Assembly (NCBI GenBank): GCA_963717085.1
Contig: CAVQVM010000015.1
Span: 62,001-126,000, forward strand
Source of the DNA: DASQUK01 sp963717085
GTDB taxonomy: Bacteria; Actinomycetota; Acidimicrobiia; Acidimicrobiales; VFJN01
DNA length: 64,000 nucleotides
Reading direction: 5' to 3'
The notes below the pieces were generated by a model, which did not search any database, was not told the DNA's origin, and worked only from the letters and a program-made list of their open reading frames with translations. Below, piece by piece: positions 62,507-64,000 of this stretch. Every line of letters starts with the position of its first letter. The stretch's first letter is position 1. The position numbers were made by a program, and so were the translations under genes.

Positions 62507-62905
62507 GTGGTGACAGGCGACCGCGACCATGTTGGCGGACCGCTCTACCGCGGTGTCCCCTACGACTACGGCGCGGTCGCGCCACCGGGGGCCGTGTTGT
62601 TCACCGCGGGCGCCTGCCCCCTCGGCGCGGACGGGCGGGTCACCGCGCCGGGGGATCACCGCGAGCAAGCCCGGATCGCGCTGGCCAACCTCTTGGCCGT
62701 GCTCGAGGCCCACGGGGTCGGACCCGAGCACCTCGTCCGCACGACGATCTACGTCGTGGGCGATCGAGACGACCTCGTAGAGACGTGGGACACCGTCTCT
62801 GCCGGCCTTGCTCCGTTCCGCCCTCCGAGCACCCTGGTTGGTGTGACCGTCCTCGGATATCCGGACCAGCTCGTCGAGATCGACGGCATCGCGAGCCTGC
62901 CCTGA
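62507..62905 (+). CDS. RidA-family protein
   Basis: A 132-residue RidA/YjgF-type protein. YRGVPYDYGAVAPPGAVLFT opens it, EQARIALANLLAVLEAHGVG forms the long helix, and LVRTTIYVVGDRDDLVETWD then GVTVLGYPDQLVEIDGIA close it. The Arg that binds the carboxylate in true imine deaminases would lie in VRTTIYV, and the Glu in VEIDGIA. It removes reactive enamines or imines in relatives. GTG start at 62507 or 62510. Confidence 0.88.
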   Translation: MVTGDRDHVGGPLYRGVPYDYGAVAPPGAVLFTAGACPLGADGRVTAPGDHREQARIALANLLAVLEAHGVGPEHLVRTTIYVVGDRDDLVETWDTVSAGLAPFRPPSTLVGVTVLGYPDQLVEIDGIASLP

Positions 62906-63068
62906 GTACGCCTGGCGGCACGGGGTTCGCGCCGGTGTCCGCCGATGCTCGCTCACCGTCGGGGCGTGCCGAGCCCCGGCGCGTGCCCAGCCGCGCACGA
63001 GCGGTGCACGTTTCAATCGAGACGCCTGTCGCATAGGGTCGGATCGGCCCGACGTCAGGAGGGGCGCG

Positions 63069-64000
63069 ATGAGCGTCTACACGATCCCCCCCGATACTCC
63101 GAGCTGGCAGTTCCCGGCGACGTCGACGACAGCGTTCGACTGGTCCTACGACGAAGGGCGCGAGCAGCTGCTTCGGCTCTACGACAAAGGCACGCGGCGT
63201 CAGTGGATCGGCAGCGACCGGCTCGACTGGTCGCTCGAGGTCGACCACGACAACCCGCTCGGGATGCCCGACGAGGTGATCGCCATCCACGGGACGCCGT
63301 GGTGGGAGCGCATGACCGACGCCGAGCGGGCCGAACTGCGACGCCACCAGCAGAGCTGGCAGTTCTCCCAGTTCATGCACGGCGAACAGGGCGCGCTGAT
63401 CTGCGCCGCCAAGATCGTCCAGACGGTGCCGGACATTGATTCGAAGTTCTACGCCGCCACCCAGGTGGTCGACGAGGCCCGCCACGTAGAGGTGTATTCG
63501 CGGTACCTCCACGAGAAGCTGCAGCTCGCTTACCCCATCAATCCCCACCTCAAAGCGCTTCTGGACGACGCCCTCACCGACCAGCGATGGGACATGACCT
63601 ACCTGGCCATGCAGGTGCTCATCGAGGGGTTGGCCCTCGCTGCCTTCGGGCTGATCCGCAACCAGGCCACCGACCCGCTGGGCAAGGCGCTCAACGCGTA
63701 CGTCATGCAGGACGAGGCCCGCCACGTGACCTTTGGACGGCTGGCGCTGCGCGACTACTACCCGCAACTCACCGACGCCGAGCGCGACGATCGAGAGCAG
63801 TTCTGCGTCGATGCCTGCTATCTCATGCGCGACCGGTTTCTCGGCGAGGAGGTGTGGGACAACCTCGGGCTGCCTACCAAAGAGGTGGTCGCCTACGTCG
63901 ATTCGAGCGAAATCCTGCGCATGTTCCGCGGCTTCCTCTTCAGCCGCATCGTTCCGACGCTGCGTGACATCGGGCTTTGGGGTCCTCGAATCCGCGACGC
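63069..64000 (+). CDS. Diiron ferritin-like protein (R2/AurF-like), cut by window end
   Basis: The first 310 residues of a helical diiron protein. AGGAGGGGCGCG precedes the ATG at 63069. Two metal motifs are clear: GEQGALICAAKIVQ (Glu) with VVDEARHVEVYSRY (ExxH), and IEGLALAAFGLIRN (Glu) with QDEARHVTFGRLAL (ExxH). This EX(28-37)DExRH pair is shared by AurF-type N-oxygenases and ribonucleotide reductase-like oxidases. Either an oxidase or an oxygenase role is possible. The C-terminus lies beyond 64000. Confidence 0.85.
   Translation, partial: MSVYTIPPDTPSWQFPATSTTAFDWSYDEGREQLLRLYDKGTRRQWIGSDRLDWSLEVDHDNPLGMPDEVIAIHGTPWWERMTDAERAELRRHQQSWQFSQFMHGEQGALICAAKIVQTVPDIDSKFYAATQVVDEARHVEVYSRYLHEKLQLAYPINPHLKALLDDALTDQRWDMTYLAMQVLIEGLALAAFGLIRNQATDPLGKALNAYVMQDEARHVTFGRLALRDYYPQLTDAERDDREQFCVDACYLMRDRFLGEEVWDNLGLPTKEVVAYVDSSEILRMFRGFLFSRIVPTLRDIGLWGPRIRD

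Overview
The window is about 70% GC, uses many GTG starts and carries actinobacterial hallmarks: an F420-type LLM oxidoreductase, a FadE34-like fused acyl-CoA dehydrogenase, a SigB/F-type sigma factor and a GH15 glycosidase. I infer a high-GC actinobacterium, possibly of the Acidimicrobiia. No rRNA or complete tRNA is present, so this placement is an inference.

Left region (1 to about 13.4 kb): a decayed accessory region. It holds the tail of an ArsI/CadI-like gene, a frameshifted flavin-dependent monooxygenase and hydrolase, a broken IS110 copy, an AraC/NmrA/DUF1772 group, a nitroreductase remnant, an intact IS110 copy, a frameshifted membrane protein, a glycosyltransferase remnant, two tiny membrane proteins and a sigma factor. 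It ends at 13362-13406 in a fragment that looks like the 3' part of tRNA-Gln, preceded by three tandem 11-bp repeats. This is the expected far end of an element integrated in a tRNA gene.

13.5-26.7 kb: mostly intact chromosomal-type genes. These are a secreted GH3 glycosidase, a double GNAT protein, a secreted M28 peptidase, a poly-gamma-glutamate hydrolase-like protein, a SufS-like PLP enzyme, an LLM oxidoreductase, a thiolase with a fused acyl-CoA dehydrogenase, and glutamate decarboxylase.

26.7-53.5 kb: a stress, respiration and sugar-oxidation region. It has an ABC1/UbiB kinase, small membrane and lipoproteins, two CMD-fold proteins, two MalT-like LuxR regulators with nearly identical DNA-binding domains, a K+ channel, and a compact minus-strand cluster ndh-zwf-GH15-GMC-cydA-cydB. 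Divergent from ndh are an aldose 1-epimerase and a ClC channel. A 20-bp motif, roughly TTCAYCCCGWYGGGGNGATG, recurs nine times between 26.7 and 49 kb, always pointing at a nearby gene and often 74-77 bp from its start. I propose a shared local regulon, possibly run by the two LuxR proteins. The cluster reads as a path from glucosides to glucose, to G6P or gluconate-type oxidation, then through the quinone pool to cytochrome bd.

53.7-64 kb: an acyl-CoA operon (MaoC dehydratase, CCR-like reductase, acyl-CoA ligase, SDR) behind a 13-bp palindromic operator. Single genes follow: DinB-like, APH-like, VOC, GNAT, aldo/keto reductase, RidA and a diiron protein cut by the window end. A nested inverted-repeat locus at 60307-60430 could be a structured RNA.

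Several genes need frameshifts to be read through. Most lie left of 15.6 kb, which favours real decay there, but the ones in C runs or GC repeats could be sequencing errors.
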